Of a DNA stretch of 22,301 nucleotides, positions 1 to 6,119 are shown in pieces (within the stretch, counting starts at the first letter, position 1; each line of letters opens with the position of its first letter). The notes under the pieces were generated by a model that saw only the letters and a program-made list of their open reading frames with translations, was not told where the DNA came from and ran no database searches. The DNA comes from a virus. The DNA lies in IMG/VR virus record IMGVR_UViG_3300006847_000028, positions 1 to 22,301 of that record. One strand, given 5' to 3'. Made by a program: the position numbers and the translations under genes.

Positions 1-2
1 TG

Positions 3-476
3 CCGCTAGCTGATCGCCACTACAACCGTCGGAAGATCGGCTCCCCGCAGTTCGTTCCACCGGGACGCTGCGTCGTTCTGCTCACAGAATGCGAGCGAGC
101 CCTGTGGGTCACTTCGTGGCCCTTCGCACAGTTCGTGAAGCATGAATGGGCCGGAGCGTGGGTCAACAGCTTGTTTCGCAACGAAGGCGCGGGACTCTCA
201 AGCGAACTAATCCGCGAGGCGGTTGCTGCGACGCTTTGGGAGTGGCCGACGCCTCCGGAACTCGGACTCGTGACCTTCGTCAGCGCCGACAAGGTTCGGA
301 GGAAGCGCGACCCGGGACGGTGCTATCGGAAGGCCGGATTTCGGCGCGTCGGAGAGACGAAAGGGGGGCTGCTGGCTTTCCAGATCCTACCAGCCGAGAT
401 GCCAGCCGCAGAGCGAGCGTTGTCGCCAACGATAACCGGCCCGTTGTACGAACGCGCCCTGGGGGAGATGAAGTAA
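3..476 (+). CDS. 5'-truncated phage hypothetical protein, possibly acyltransferase (GNAT/Mom)-like
   Basis: The frame is open from the window edge (position 3) to a TAA at 474-476, so the true start lies to the left. A GTG at 135 exists but would discard conserved-looking upstream sequence. The upstream part contains LADRHYNRRKIGSPQFVPPG, and later come WAGAWVNSLFRNEGAGLSS and RRKRDPGRCYRKAGF. From memory these match a family of about 150 residues that recurs in phage genomes and is usually annotated hypothetical. The HY..R..GSPQF..PG start and the compact alpha/beta size recall GNAT-like proteins such as the Mu Mom DNA-modification enzyme, but that is only a weak analogy. It shares TAATG with the next gene. 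Confidence 0.75.
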   Translation, partial: PLADRHYNRRKIGSPQFVPPGRCVVLLTECERALWVTSWPFAQFVKHEWAGAWVNSLFRNEGAGLSSELIREAVAATLWEWPTPPELGLVTFVSADKVRRKRDPGRCYRKAGFRRVGETKGGLLAFQILPAEMPAAERALSPTITGPLYERALGEMK

Positions 477-649
477 TGGCTGACCGCCGCGACTGGCGCA
501 AACGAAAGTGCCACTGCTCGAAGCCGGTCAAGTTTCGGCATCAGATCGACTATGCCTATTGTGGCGACATGAAGTGCTACGACACGGTGATCGCACAGAT
601 GGGCTGGCGGCGGCTGCCCAAGAAGCGCAAGGAGGCTGCTCGTGGCTGA
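476..649 (+). CDS. Small basic Cys-rich hypothetical protein
   Basis: This gene encodes 57 residues from an ATG at 476 that overlaps the preceding TAA (TAATG), which implies translational coupling. A much longer reading of the same frame starts at 146, but that part only shadows the upstream gene. The protein is very basic at both ends. It has four cysteines at positions 12, 14, 29 and 34 (CHC, then C-x4-C), which could bind one metal ion as a small zinc ribbon. No family is recognised. It belongs to a run of tiny, overlapping genes of unknown function. Confidence 0.6.
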   Translation: MADRRDWRKRKCHCSKPVKFRHQIDYAYCGDMKCYDTVIAQMGWRRLPKKRKEAARG

Positions 650-833
650 TGCGAAGGACGACCCGAAAGAGGTGGCCGAGTGCGTTGTCGATGCCTGGGA
701 ACAAGCTGAGGGTGAATCAATGCGAGAGGGTCACCGAGAAACGCTGGTGCGATTGATCGCTGCGGCTTTGACGTCCCGCGAGAAGCGGTTCCGCTCTAAG
801 TTCCCGCGCTCAGTCTTTCCGGGTTGCCGGTGA
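642..833 (+). CDS. Small hypothetical protein
   Basis: 63 residues start at GTG 642. A GGAGG Shine-Dalgarno lies at 631-635, inside the end of the preceding gene, and the two genes overlap by 8 nt. The N-terminal half is acidic and helical-looking (DDPKEVAECVVDAWEQAEGE) and the C-terminus is basic. I see no signal peptide, membrane segment or recognisable motif. The product is unknown. The strong ribosome site and tight packing support it as a real gene. Confidence 0.6.
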   Translation: MADAKDDPKEVAECVVDAWEQAEGESMREGHRETLVRLIAAALTSREKRFRSKFPRSVFPGCR

Positions 834-1129
834 GCGCTGACGCGAAGGACCGGGCGCAGGAGATCGCGGAGCAAATCAACCGGAGCATAGAGGAGTGTGG
901 CTACTCAATCGCTGGAGGCGGAGAGGACATCGACGTGGCCTTGAAAATCATCGCCGCCGAGATCCGCGCGGCCATGGAGGAGGCGCGGAGGGATGCCTTC
1001 AGCGAGGCCGCTGAGATCGCTGGTGAGATCGAGTGCATGGAAGCGGAGCAGCGGCATTGTCCGTGTGGAGCCAAGGCCGAGGACGCCATCCGTGCGCGTG
1101 CCCGTGGAGGGACCGATGCCGCAGAGTGA
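830..1129 (+). CDS. Small helical hypothetical protein
   Basis: I chose GTG 830 as start because it overlaps the previous stop as GTGA; a TTG at 824 is the alternative. The 99-residue product is dominated by predicted helix rich in Ala, Glu and Ile (for example IAAEIRAAMEEARRDAFSEA). Near the C-terminus is a C-x-C pair, HCPCGAKAEDA, after an earlier Cys, giving a possible small metal site. No family is recognised. It overlaps the next gene by 14 nt in another frame. Confidence 0.6.
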   Translation: MSADAKDRAQEIAEQINRSIEECGYSIAGGGEDIDVALKIIAAEIRAAMEEARRDAFSEAAEIAGEIECMEAEQRHCPCGAKAEDAIRARARGGTDAAE

Positions 1130-1298
1130 GCGCAAGAAGCCCAGCGACACCGAGCGCCTGACGTGGCTGCTGAATAGTCTGCGCCGCGATCTGGCGGAAT
1201 TGCCTGATGAGTTGCTCCCTCCTGGGCTGGACTGGAAACCTGTAGTCAACCGTCGTCAGATTGACAAGGCCATGCGTGCCGAGCGAGGGAACCGATGA
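1116..1298 (+). CDS. Small hypothetical protein
   Basis: 60 residues start at ATG 1116, which follows a Shine-Dalgarno-like TGGAGGGA at 1105-1112. The frame extends further upstream (to 993), but that part only shadows the preceding gene. The protein reads as two helices, TERLTWLLNSLRRDLAEL and a basic C-terminal segment NRRQIDKAMRAERGNR, joined by a Pro-rich turn. No recognised domain. The next gene starts inside its stop codon (ATGA). Confidence 0.6.
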   Translation: MPQSERKKPSDTERLTWLLNSLRRDLAELPDELLPPGLDWKPVVNRRQIDKAMRAERGNR

Positions 1299-1960
1299 GC
1301 GCCCCGCTGCCGCTGGGGCATCCATACACCCGAGCGTTAGGCTCGGGGTATGCCGATCCTTCGAGTAAGTACCGTAGCGACTACTGCATTGCCATGGTCG
1401 GCAAGCGTGAGTGCGGCCAGCCTCGCGCTGCCCACGAGCCCGCTAAGCCACAAGACTGGCAGGATGGCGAAGGCAACTGGGTCCACGAGCCCGCCGAGCC
1501 GCTGATCCCCGCCGAGAAGATTCCGGGATGGGAAAAGACGCGGCATGTGCCCGAGCCCGAGCCAAGCGTCGATGCGCTGGCTCTTATCGATCAGCTCTGC
1601 CCGCGTGGGCTGCTGCCAGAAGCCTCGCGAGTCTGGGCCGCCCGCCTGATCGAAGCCTGGAGGGTGAGGCAGGTAGAAGCGGTGCTGAGCGGCATTCGCT
1701 GCCTGCGCTGCGAGAAGGCCGAGGCCGACCTCGCCGCCGCCCGCGAGAGGCTGGTGAATTGCGGACAAGAGAACTGCATGGGCTGGCGGCTGCCCGAGAA
1801 TGAGAACTGGGTCAAGGAGTCGCTGCTGATCGCAGTCCGCGAGCGCATCCGAGTGCTGGAGGAGGCGCTACGCGGAATGTTGGATCAGCCCGAAACCACA
1901 GAAGCCTACGACGCCATGATGGAACGCGCCCGCGCCGCCCTAGCCCCGGAGAAGCCATGA
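1295..1960 (+). CDS. Hypothetical protein with C-terminal coiled coil
   Basis: 221 residues start at ATG 1295, overlapping the previous TGA by 4 nt. The N-terminal third is Pro/Glu-rich with a short repeat-like feature, AAHEPAKPQDW and VHEPAEPLIP. The C-terminal half is helical with a CLRCEKAEADLAAARERL stretch and then a second helix ending in MMERARAALAPEKP, so a coiled-coil or helical hairpin is likely. Four cysteines (CLRC, then NCGQENC) could form a metal site or disulfides. I do not recognise the family. The start fits the overlap pattern of its neighbours. Confidence 0.65.
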   Translation: MSAPLPLGHPYTRALGSGYADPSSKYRSDYCIAMVGKRECGQPRAAHEPAKPQDWQDGEGNWVHEPAEPLIPAEKIPGWEKTRHVPEPEPSVDALALIDQLCPRGLLPEASRVWAARLIEAWRVRQVEAVLSGIRCLRCEKAEADLAAARERLVNCGQENCMGWRLPENENWVKESLLIAVRERIRVLEEALRGMLDQPETTEAYDAMMERARAALAPEKP

Positions 1961-2211
1961 CCGCCGAAGAGATGGCAGGACAGATCGCAGGACTACTGAG
2001 CACATGCCCAGAGATCAGCGACCGCAGCACGCCAGCGTTTGGAGCGCAGGCGATACCGCTGCTGCTCCCCTACGCTGCCGCGTTCCTCGCGATGCGAAAT
2101 GCCTTAGACGGGATGCCGCATGATTGTTGGCTGCGGCCATCATGCCCAGGATGTAAGGGAAACGAAGCGCTGGCCCAAGCCGACAAGCTACTGGTGATTG
2201 ACAAGCCCTAG
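1957..2211 (+). CDS. Small hypothetical protein
   Basis: 84 residues start at ATG 1957 within the ATGA overlap of the previous gene. The N-terminal MTAEEMAGQIAGLL helix is followed by a hydrophobic Pro/Ala stretch (IPLLLPYAAAFLAMRNAL) and then a Cys-containing loop, CWLRPSCPGCKGNEAL, whose three cysteines might bind zinc. It is the last gene of the small-gene cluster. Its final codons contain the -35 box of the promoter that precedes the lysis block. Confidence 0.6.
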   Translation: MTAEEMAGQIAGLLSTCPEISDRSTPAFGAQAIPLLLPYAAAFLAMRNALDGMPHDCWLRPSCPGCKGNEALAQADKLLVIDKP

Positions 2212-2226
2212 TCGTCTCCTTACAAT
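2198..2226 (+). promoter_or_regulatory. Strong sigma70-type promoter ahead of the lysis block
   Basis: A perfect -35 box TTGACA (2198-2203) is separated by exactly 17 nt from a TACAAT -10 box (2221-2226, five of six consensus bases). Transcription would start near 2233, giving a leader of about 33 nt before the endolysin GTG. The -35 box lies inside the end of the preceding gene and the rest in one of the two longest intergenic gaps of the window. In a GC-rich genome this match is unlikely to be chance. That it is active in the host is inference. Confidence 0.7.
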
Positions 2227-2265
2227 CCTCACGCAAGATATAGCAGCGGAGGATGCCTGCCCGTC

Positions 2266-2694
2266 GTGGCCCAGACGGAAAGACCCGGCACAAGCTCACG
2301 TGATCCACTGCTTTTGTGTCCGTGCGTGCGTTTGCTCTACGTCCAGTTGAGAGAAAGAGCCGGCGCGGCGGGAAACGAAATCGCACTCATCGAAACCCTC
2401 CGCGACGCCACCCGGCAATCCTACTACCTCGCCATGGGCGTCTCGTGGACGCTCCGTTCGAAACATCTCCCCCAGCCTCCCCACGGCCTCGCCCTCGCGT
2501 TCGACGTCTGCCCCAAGGAGTACTTGGCCGAGAAGAACTGGAATCCCGGCGGGTCGCTCTGGTATGACCTCGGCCGAGAAGCTGAAGAGCTCGGGCTGGA
2601 ATGGGGCGGGAGTTGGATGCAGCGCGACTACCCGCACTTCGCCCTGAGCGAATGTGCGTGCTCCGCGCCGGTCGCCGGCTCCTTGGAGGCATAG
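2266..2694 (+). CDS. Endolysin, M15-family L,D-/D,D-peptidase
   Basis: The product is likely a zinc peptidase that cuts peptide cross-links in peptidoglycan at the end of infection. Visible are the M15 hallmarks: SKHL at residues 65-68, followed by HGLALAFD at 73-80, and DYPHF at 121-125. H67 (or H73), D80 and H124 are the probable zinc ligands, and D121 is a candidate catalytic base. Total length of 142 residues suits a single-domain phage endolysin. I see no signal peptide, so it would need a holin. The start is uncertain: GTG 2266 lies 13 nt after GGAGG (2248-2252), which is long. An ATG at 2253 is in another frame and stops after 16 codons. It sits just after the promoter at 2198-2226. 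Confidence 0.85.
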   Translation: MAQTERPGTSSRDPLLLCPCVRLLYVQLRERAGAAGNEIALIETLRDATRQSYYLAMGVSWTLRSKHLPQPPHGLALAFDVCPKEYLAEKNWNPGGSLWYDLGREAEELGLEWGGSWMQRDYPHFALSECACSAPVAGSLEA

Positions 2695-3147
2695 ATGCGC
2701 TGGTTCATTATTCTCGCTGCCCTGTTCCTGTTCGTGTCCTGCGGCGAAGAGACTCCACTCGCGCCCACGCCTGATCCGACCCCTACACCAATTCCCACGG
2801 CGGAACTGTGCGAGATCCGCGGCACGCGCATCACGTTCGAAAGGGTAGACAAGGGGCACTCGGGCGACATCGTGGTCGCTTGGCCTTTGGGTGTCGTCCC
2901 GCTCGCCCACGCGACTCCGATCTATGCAGGAGCATCGGAGCCCGAATTTGATGTTGACGACTGTCGCTCGTTTGATAGGGTCCGTTGGTGGTGCGTGGGA
3001 GGTATCGGGTGCGAATTCCTCGGAGATCAAAGCAGCTCCTCAGTTTTCCTCAAGATTACGACTCCCGGATTCGCCTGCGTGCGCGCGCAGCCGTTGGATC
3101 TAACGGAATTCGGAGAGGCTTGCATAACCGTACAAGGCCCGGAGTAG
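2695..3147 (+). CDS. Putative lipoprotein, spanin candidate
   Basis: 150 residues start with a short basic and hydrophobic leader (MRWFIILAALFLFVSC). It ends in a lipobox-like FVSC, with Cys16 the probable lipid-anchored residue, although Phe at -3 is unusual. Immediately after comes a Pro/Thr-rich spacer (TPLAPTPDPTPTPIPTAE) typical of proteins tethered to the outer membrane. The rest is a beta-looking domain with several cysteines (DDC, WWC, IGC, FAC, EAC). Position directly behind the endolysin and the Pro-rich linker suggest an Rz1-like or unimolecular spanin, but it is larger than Rz1 and has no C-terminal membrane anchor. An exported surface protein is the alternative. Confidence 0.65.
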   Translation: MRWFIILAALFLFVSCGEETPLAPTPDPTPTPIPTAELCEIRGTRITFERVDKGHSGDIVVAWPLGVVPLAHATPIYAGASEPEFDVDDCRSFDRVRWWCVGGIGCEFLGDQSSSSVFLKITTPGFACVRAQPLDLTEFGEACITVQGPE

Positions 3148-3161
3148 AGGAGGATCAAGGC

Positions 3162-3212
3162 GTGATCTTCCTTCTCGTCATGCTGTTCGGCCTGTTCATC
3201 ATCTTCCGGTGA
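3162..3212 (+). CDS. 16-residue hydrophobic membrane micropeptide
   Basis: GTG 3162 to TGA 3212 encodes MIFLLVMLFGLFIIFR, almost entirely hydrophobic and ending in a single Arg. It is preceded by AGGAGG at 3148-3153 with an ideal 8-nt spacing. Its stop overlaps the GTG of the next gene (GTGA), so it may at least couple translation of that gene. It could be a minimal membrane peptide that assists lysis, or simply a leader ORF. Its length is short for a full bilayer span. The Shine-Dalgarno and the uninterrupted hydrophobicity are the only evidence. Confidence 0.5.
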   Translation: MIFLLVMLFGLFIIFR

Positions 3213-3472
3213 GCGTTAAAGAGACGGTCGCGCTTTGGCTCGCGAAGCGGAAGCTGAAGCAGCTTGAGAAAGAGGGGCGTATGGGATGGCTCGGCAAGAA
3301 TCGTTCATCGGTCGGAGGGTTTCTGGTGGCACTCGGGACCGCGCTCCGCGCCGTCCCGGAGGCGCCGCACGTCGTGATCGAACTCTTGACCTTCGCGGGG
3401 ACGTTCCTCGTCGGTGGAGGTATGACTCCTTCCGACGCCGCGAAGCGTGAGTTCGGGGATCAGGCCAGGTAG
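3209..3472 (+). CDS. Holin-like small membrane protein
   Basis: 87 residues start at GTG 3209, overlapping the micropeptide stop. The N-terminal third is basic and amphipathic (LAKRKLKQLEKEGRMGWLGKNR). Two hydrophobic segments follow, VGGFLVALGTALRAV and VVIELLTFAGTFLVGGGM, separated by PEAPH, then a polar tail. This two-segment hairpin of under 100 residues, next to an endolysin, fits a class II-type holin that makes membrane lesions to release the endolysin. No sequence family is recognised, so holin is inferred from topology and context. Confidence 0.6.
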   Translation: MSVKETVALWLAKRKLKQLEKEGRMGWLGKNRSSVGGFLVALGTALRAVPEAPHVVIELLTFAGTFLVGGGMTPSDAAKREFGDQAR

Positions 3473-3486
3473 GAGGCAACGGCTAC

Positions 3487-3861
3487 TTGTGGAGCCTCTT
3501 CGGGCGCACATCGGGACTTTCGCCAGATGACGAGCGACGAGTCCGCGCGATCGAGGTCGGGCACCACAACCTCGAGGACAAGGTCCGGGACAACCGCCTC
3601 GTCATGGAGAGCGAAGTCAGCACGCTCTCCGCGATGGTCCACGCTCTCCGCGAGGAACTGCACGCCGATCGCAACGCCCGTTTGGAGCTCGGGACGTTGA
3701 ACACCGAAGCCATTCTTCAGGGGTTCAAGGAAGCGAGCGAAGGGATCGTGACGCGTGTGCTTGACTCCGTTTGGTCCAAGTTGGCGCTGGCTCAAGCTGA
3801 TGTGCTTGCGCTCAAGACGCGGGTTAGGTCGCTGGAACTGAGGGGCGAGGATGGCAAGTGA
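3487..3861 (+). CDS. Coiled-coil hypothetical protein
   Basis: 124 residues start at TTG 3487, which has AGGAGG at 3471-3476 ten nt upstream; no better start is in frame. After MWSLFGRTSGLSPDDE the protein is nearly all charged heptad-like helix (VSTLSAMVHALREELHAD; ALKTRVRSLELRGEDGK), so a coiled-coil oligomer is likely. There is no signal peptide or clear membrane segment. It lies between two membrane-type proteins in the lysis block. It could be a soluble lysis regulator or a minor virion protein; function is not known. Confidence 0.6.
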   Translation: MWSLFGRTSGLSPDDERRVRAIEVGHHNLEDKVRDNRLVMESEVSTLSAMVHALREELHADRNARLELGTLNTEAILQGFKEASEGIVTRVLDSVWSKLALAQADVLALKTRVRSLELRGEDGK

Positions 3862-4088
3862 TCGAACTGGTCAAGCGCCTGCTCTTGCGTACCAACTGGC
3901 GGCTAACGGTGGCTACGCTTGGGTGGCTCCTGTCGGAGTACGATCTCGGCCTAGCTTCTCCTGTGCAACGGAAGGCCCTTTCCGGTGCATCGTTTGCTAC
4001 GATCGTCGCCTCGATAGCCTCTTGGCAGAATCGGATCGGGAAGCGTGTTCCACGCGAGCCTCGTGAGGAGCCGAATGACAAACCGTAA
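3858..4088 (+). CDS. Small membrane-associated protein
   Basis: 76 residues start at GTG 3858 inside the previous stop (GTGA). Two weakly hydrophobic stretches are visible, LTVATLGWLLSEY and ASFATIVASIASW, followed by a basic, Pro-rich tail (GKRVPREPREEPNDKP). This gives a second holin-like or accessory lysis candidate. No family is recognised. The 3' end overlaps the next gene by 14 nt, and that gene's Shine-Dalgarno lies inside this coding sequence. Confidence 0.55.
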   Translation: MIELVKRLLLRTNWRLTVATLGWLLSEYDLGLASPVQRKALSGASFATIVASIASWQNRIGKRVPREPREEPNDKP

Positions 4089-4905
4089 GCGTGCGTTGCT
4101 TCTGACGGCCGGCGTAGCAGCTTGGCTGCTCACGTTGGGGATGTGGGTCTCTGCGCAGACCAGCGTGATTTCTGGAGGTGGAGGCGCAGCGACCAGCGTA
4201 AGCGCGGCGGCGTTCCCGCTGAGAGGGCCGGACGGAACGGCAGGAGCGCCGACGTATAGCGCTGCCAGCGACACGGATACGGGAATGTTCTTTGGGGGCG
4301 TGGGCACTGGGATATTGAACTTTACCGTTGACGGCACTACCAGATTTCAGGTTCTCAATTCCGGCGGTTCGGCGGCGATAAGCATTGGCGCTTCTGCGGA
4401 CGCAGGCCTTACCAGGCAGGGCGCAGGTATCCTTCGTGCGGGCAACCCAACCGGTGATGGCTGGATACAGAACGCCGCCGGCGACCAATTCCTCACGGCG
4501 AACCACACGAACGCGACGATCACCCCGACGAACATTACGGATCTGACGACCTCGCTCACGACGACGCGTAAGTATGCGTTTCGGTTCGTGGCGCAGGTTG
4601 ACAACTCCACAGACGCCGATGGGCTAAGGTTTGACTTCGACGGCGGCACGGTCACGGCAACAGACTTCCGCGTGACGTGCAAGACGTTCGCGAACAACGC
4701 CGTGGGGCAAACTCAGCAAACCACCGCGCTCGCTACGGACATCACGCTCGCCACGATAACAGGTACGGGTGAGTTTGAGTGCGATGGCTCGATCGAAACG
4801 AGCAACACGGGCACGCTAATTCCTCGAGCGGCGGGAAACACGGCCGCCAGCGGTACGCTGACGGTGTTCCGCGGATCGCACCTGCTCACACGCGACATGC
4901 CCTAG
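4075..4905 (+). CDS. Secreted protein with tail-fibre-type domains
   Basis: 276 residues start at ATG 4075, behind GAGGAG at 4065-4070. The first 27 residues form a classic signal peptide: basic NRKR, a hydrophobic core, then VSA before Gln28. The mature part starts with a fibre-type repeat (GAPTYSAASDTDTGMFFGG...FTVDGTTRFQV) of the kind seen in many phage fibre proteins. A C-terminal beta domain with DGLRFDFDGGTVTATDFR and TLTVFRGSHLLTRDMP follows. I recall similar C-terminal domains in phage structural proteins. A signal peptide on such a protein is unusual: it may be a surface-displayed or periplasmic protein rather than a virion fibre. The next gene also has a signal peptide. Confidence 0.7.
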   Translation: MTNRKRALLLTAGVAAWLLTLGMWVSAQTSVISGGGGAATSVSAAAFPLRGPDGTAGAPTYSAASDTDTGMFFGGVGTGILNFTVDGTTRFQVLNSGGSAAISIGASADAGLTRQGAGILRAGNPTGDGWIQNAAGDQFLTANHTNATITPTNITDLTTSLTTTRKYAFRFVAQVDNSTDADGLRFDFDGGTVTATDFRVTCKTFANNAVGQTQQTTALATDITLATITGTGEFECDGSIETSNTGTLIPRAAGNTAASGTLTVFRGSHLLTRDMP

Positions 4906-4915
4906 GGAGGATTGA

Positions 4916-5278
4916 ATGCGCAAGCTGCTTTTCCTCGTCGCCGCCGTTTTCACGCTCCCCGCATGGGCGGATTGCAGCGTGGGTCAGACCTCCACGCCGC
5001 AAACGTTCGACTCAGAGAAGATCACCGTTGGAGCTACGGCTGTCGGCTTCACGGGTTCCAAGGTGAACGGGAGCAGCACCGGCCCCTCGGCGCAGCGTGT
5101 CTATTGCTCCGTGGAGACAGACCAGATTCGCTTCTTGGTCCAGGCGATCCCGACGGCTGCGACCGGCGTACTTGTGGCTGCTGGATCGTATTTCGAGGTC
5201 TGCAATACGGACATCCCGCGGTTCTTCGCGATCCGAGTCACGGCGGACGCCACGCTGAATTGCTTGTACCAGCGATAG
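4916..5278 (+). CDS. Small secreted hypothetical protein
   Basis: 120 residues start at ATG 4916 with GGGAGG at 4906-4911. The N-terminus MRKLLFLVAAVFTLPAWA is a clean signal peptide, with likely cleavage after AWA18. The mature domain is about 100 residues, apparently all-beta, with four cysteines (DCS, VYCSV, VCN, LNCLY) that could make two disulfides in the periplasm or outside. No family is recognised. It follows the other signal-peptide protein by only 10 nt, suggesting that the two act in the same compartment. Confidence 0.7.
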   Translation: MRKLLFLVAAVFTLPAWADCSVGQTSTPQTFDSEKITVGATAVGFTGSKVNGSSTGPSAQRVYCSVETDQIRFLVQAIPTAATGVLVAAGSYFEVCNTDIPRFFAIRVTADATLNCLYQR

Positions 5279-5282
5279 GGCC

Positions 5283-5624
5283 ATGAGAACGCTGGGACTG
5301 AAAGTGATCGCTGAGAAAGCCGCGATTGCTTTGCAGAAGGCGTGTGGTGAGTGCGAACTCTTGGTGGAGCGAGGCGATCCCCAGGGATGGCATCAACGTA
5401 GGGTGGACTTCCTTCCGGAGGAAGTAGAGTTTGCGATTAATGCCCTTGTGGATGATGTCAAGCGCCTCGGGCTGACCAGGTTCGTACGTCCGTTGGCGCC
5501 GCAGGGGGTTACCAGCGTCGCGGTTGCCGTCAAGGGAGGCATCGCGGTCCGGGCAGCCTCGCAGTATCTCGTTGGGCGTGATGAGGTAGTGATGTGCCTA
5601 GATGTGATCGGGAAGGCTGCCTAA
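5283..5624 (+). CDS. Hypothetical protein
   Basis: 113 residues start at ATG 5283, four nt after the previous stop, with only a weak AGGG ribosome site. The protein is soluble-looking, with mixed helices (VIAEKAAIALQKACGECELL; PEEVEFAINALVDDVKRLGL) and a C-terminal strand-rich part (SVAVAVKGGIAVRAASQYLV). No motif is recognised. It ends in a TAATG overlap with the next gene. Confidence 0.6.
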   Translation: MRTLGLKVIAEKAAIALQKACGECELLVERGDPQGWHQRRVDFLPEEVEFAINALVDDVKRLGLTRFVRPLAPQGVTSVAVAVKGGIAVRAASQYLVGRDEVVMCLDVIGKAA

Positions 5625-5818
5625 TGCCTTGGTCCCCAGCCACGCAGCGAGTCGCACGGGCCGTCGCTCATGGCTGGCAGCCAACAGGCTCGGCTAAGGG
5701 TTTTTCGCGTGGCTTTGCATCGCAGGTGCTGCGCGAGTCTGAAGGAAAGCGTAAACTCCGCAAGCACAGGGGCATGACGTTGGGCGATTTAGGGAGGGGC
5801 AATGCCGATTCCCGGTAG
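5624..5818 (+). CDS. Small basic hypothetical protein
   Basis: 64 residues start at ATG 5624, overlapping the previous TAA as TAATG. The frame stays open upstream to 5594 but only inside the previous gene. The protein is strongly basic (SPATQRVARAVAHGWQPTGS; SEGKRKLRKHRGMT). It resembles the small lysine/arginine-rich proteins that phages often encode near head genes, whose first residues read like an S-x-x-Q-x-x-x-x-A-V-A-x-G motif. Nucleic-acid contact is plausible but inferred. It overlaps the next gene by 17 nt. Confidence 0.55.
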   Translation: MPWSPATQRVARAVAHGWQPTGSAKGFSRGFASQVLRESEGKRKLRKHRGMTLGDLGRGNADSR

Positions 5819-6119
5819 TCTCGGAGACTTGGGGATGCGTCAGGGTGGTAGCGGGATGTTCGGCCCGCGGCCGCGCAGGCAGGCACCGATGCAAGGTCAG
5901 ATGCAGGCTCCTCCGATGTTCGATCCCCGGCGAATCCCCTATGACATGCCGCCGCCACAACGTCTACCCCAGATGCCGGGTGGCGGCTACACCGGCGGCC
6001 AGCCATGGCAGGTTGCTCCTCAGCCGTCGGGCGCTACGCCCTGGGCAAAGGGGCCGCAGAGCATCCGAGGAGCGTTCGGCTATGGGATGGCTCCGTGGCT
6101 TCAGGGAGGATTCCGCTAA
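5802..6119 (+). CDS. Low-complexity Pro/Gly/Met/Gln-rich protein
   Basis: 105 residues start at ATG 5802 behind AGGGAGGGG at about 5790-5798. Composition is extreme: Pro, Gly, Met, Gln and Arg dominate, with segments such as RRQAPMQGQMQAPPMFDPRR and PPPQRLPQMPGGGYTGGQP. No folded domain is apparent, so the protein is probably disordered. It is joined by TAATG to a second low-complexity protein, and both precede the terminase. It might be a minor virion or assembly component. No known family is recognised. Confidence 0.6.
   Translation: MPIPGSLGDLGMRQGGSGMFGPRPRRQAPMQGQMQAPPMFDPRRIPYDMPPPQRLPQMPGGGYTGGQPWQVAPQPSGATPWAKGPQSIRGAFGYGMAPWLQGGFR

Noticed and set aside
2253-2303. 16-codon ORF with GGAGG directly before ATG
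   Set aside because: The Shine-Dalgarno has no spacing to the ATG, so it is not a convincing gene; kept only as a note on the endolysin start.
2296-3030. Minus-strand ORF of 244 codons
   Set aside because: It is antisense to the endolysin and lipoprotein, whose motifs are clear; the translated product is Arg/Gly-rich with no domain.
4912-5286. 124-codon + frame overlapping the second secreted protein
   Set aside because: The 4916 frame has a signal peptide and a ribosome site; this one is an Arg/Gly-rich shadow.
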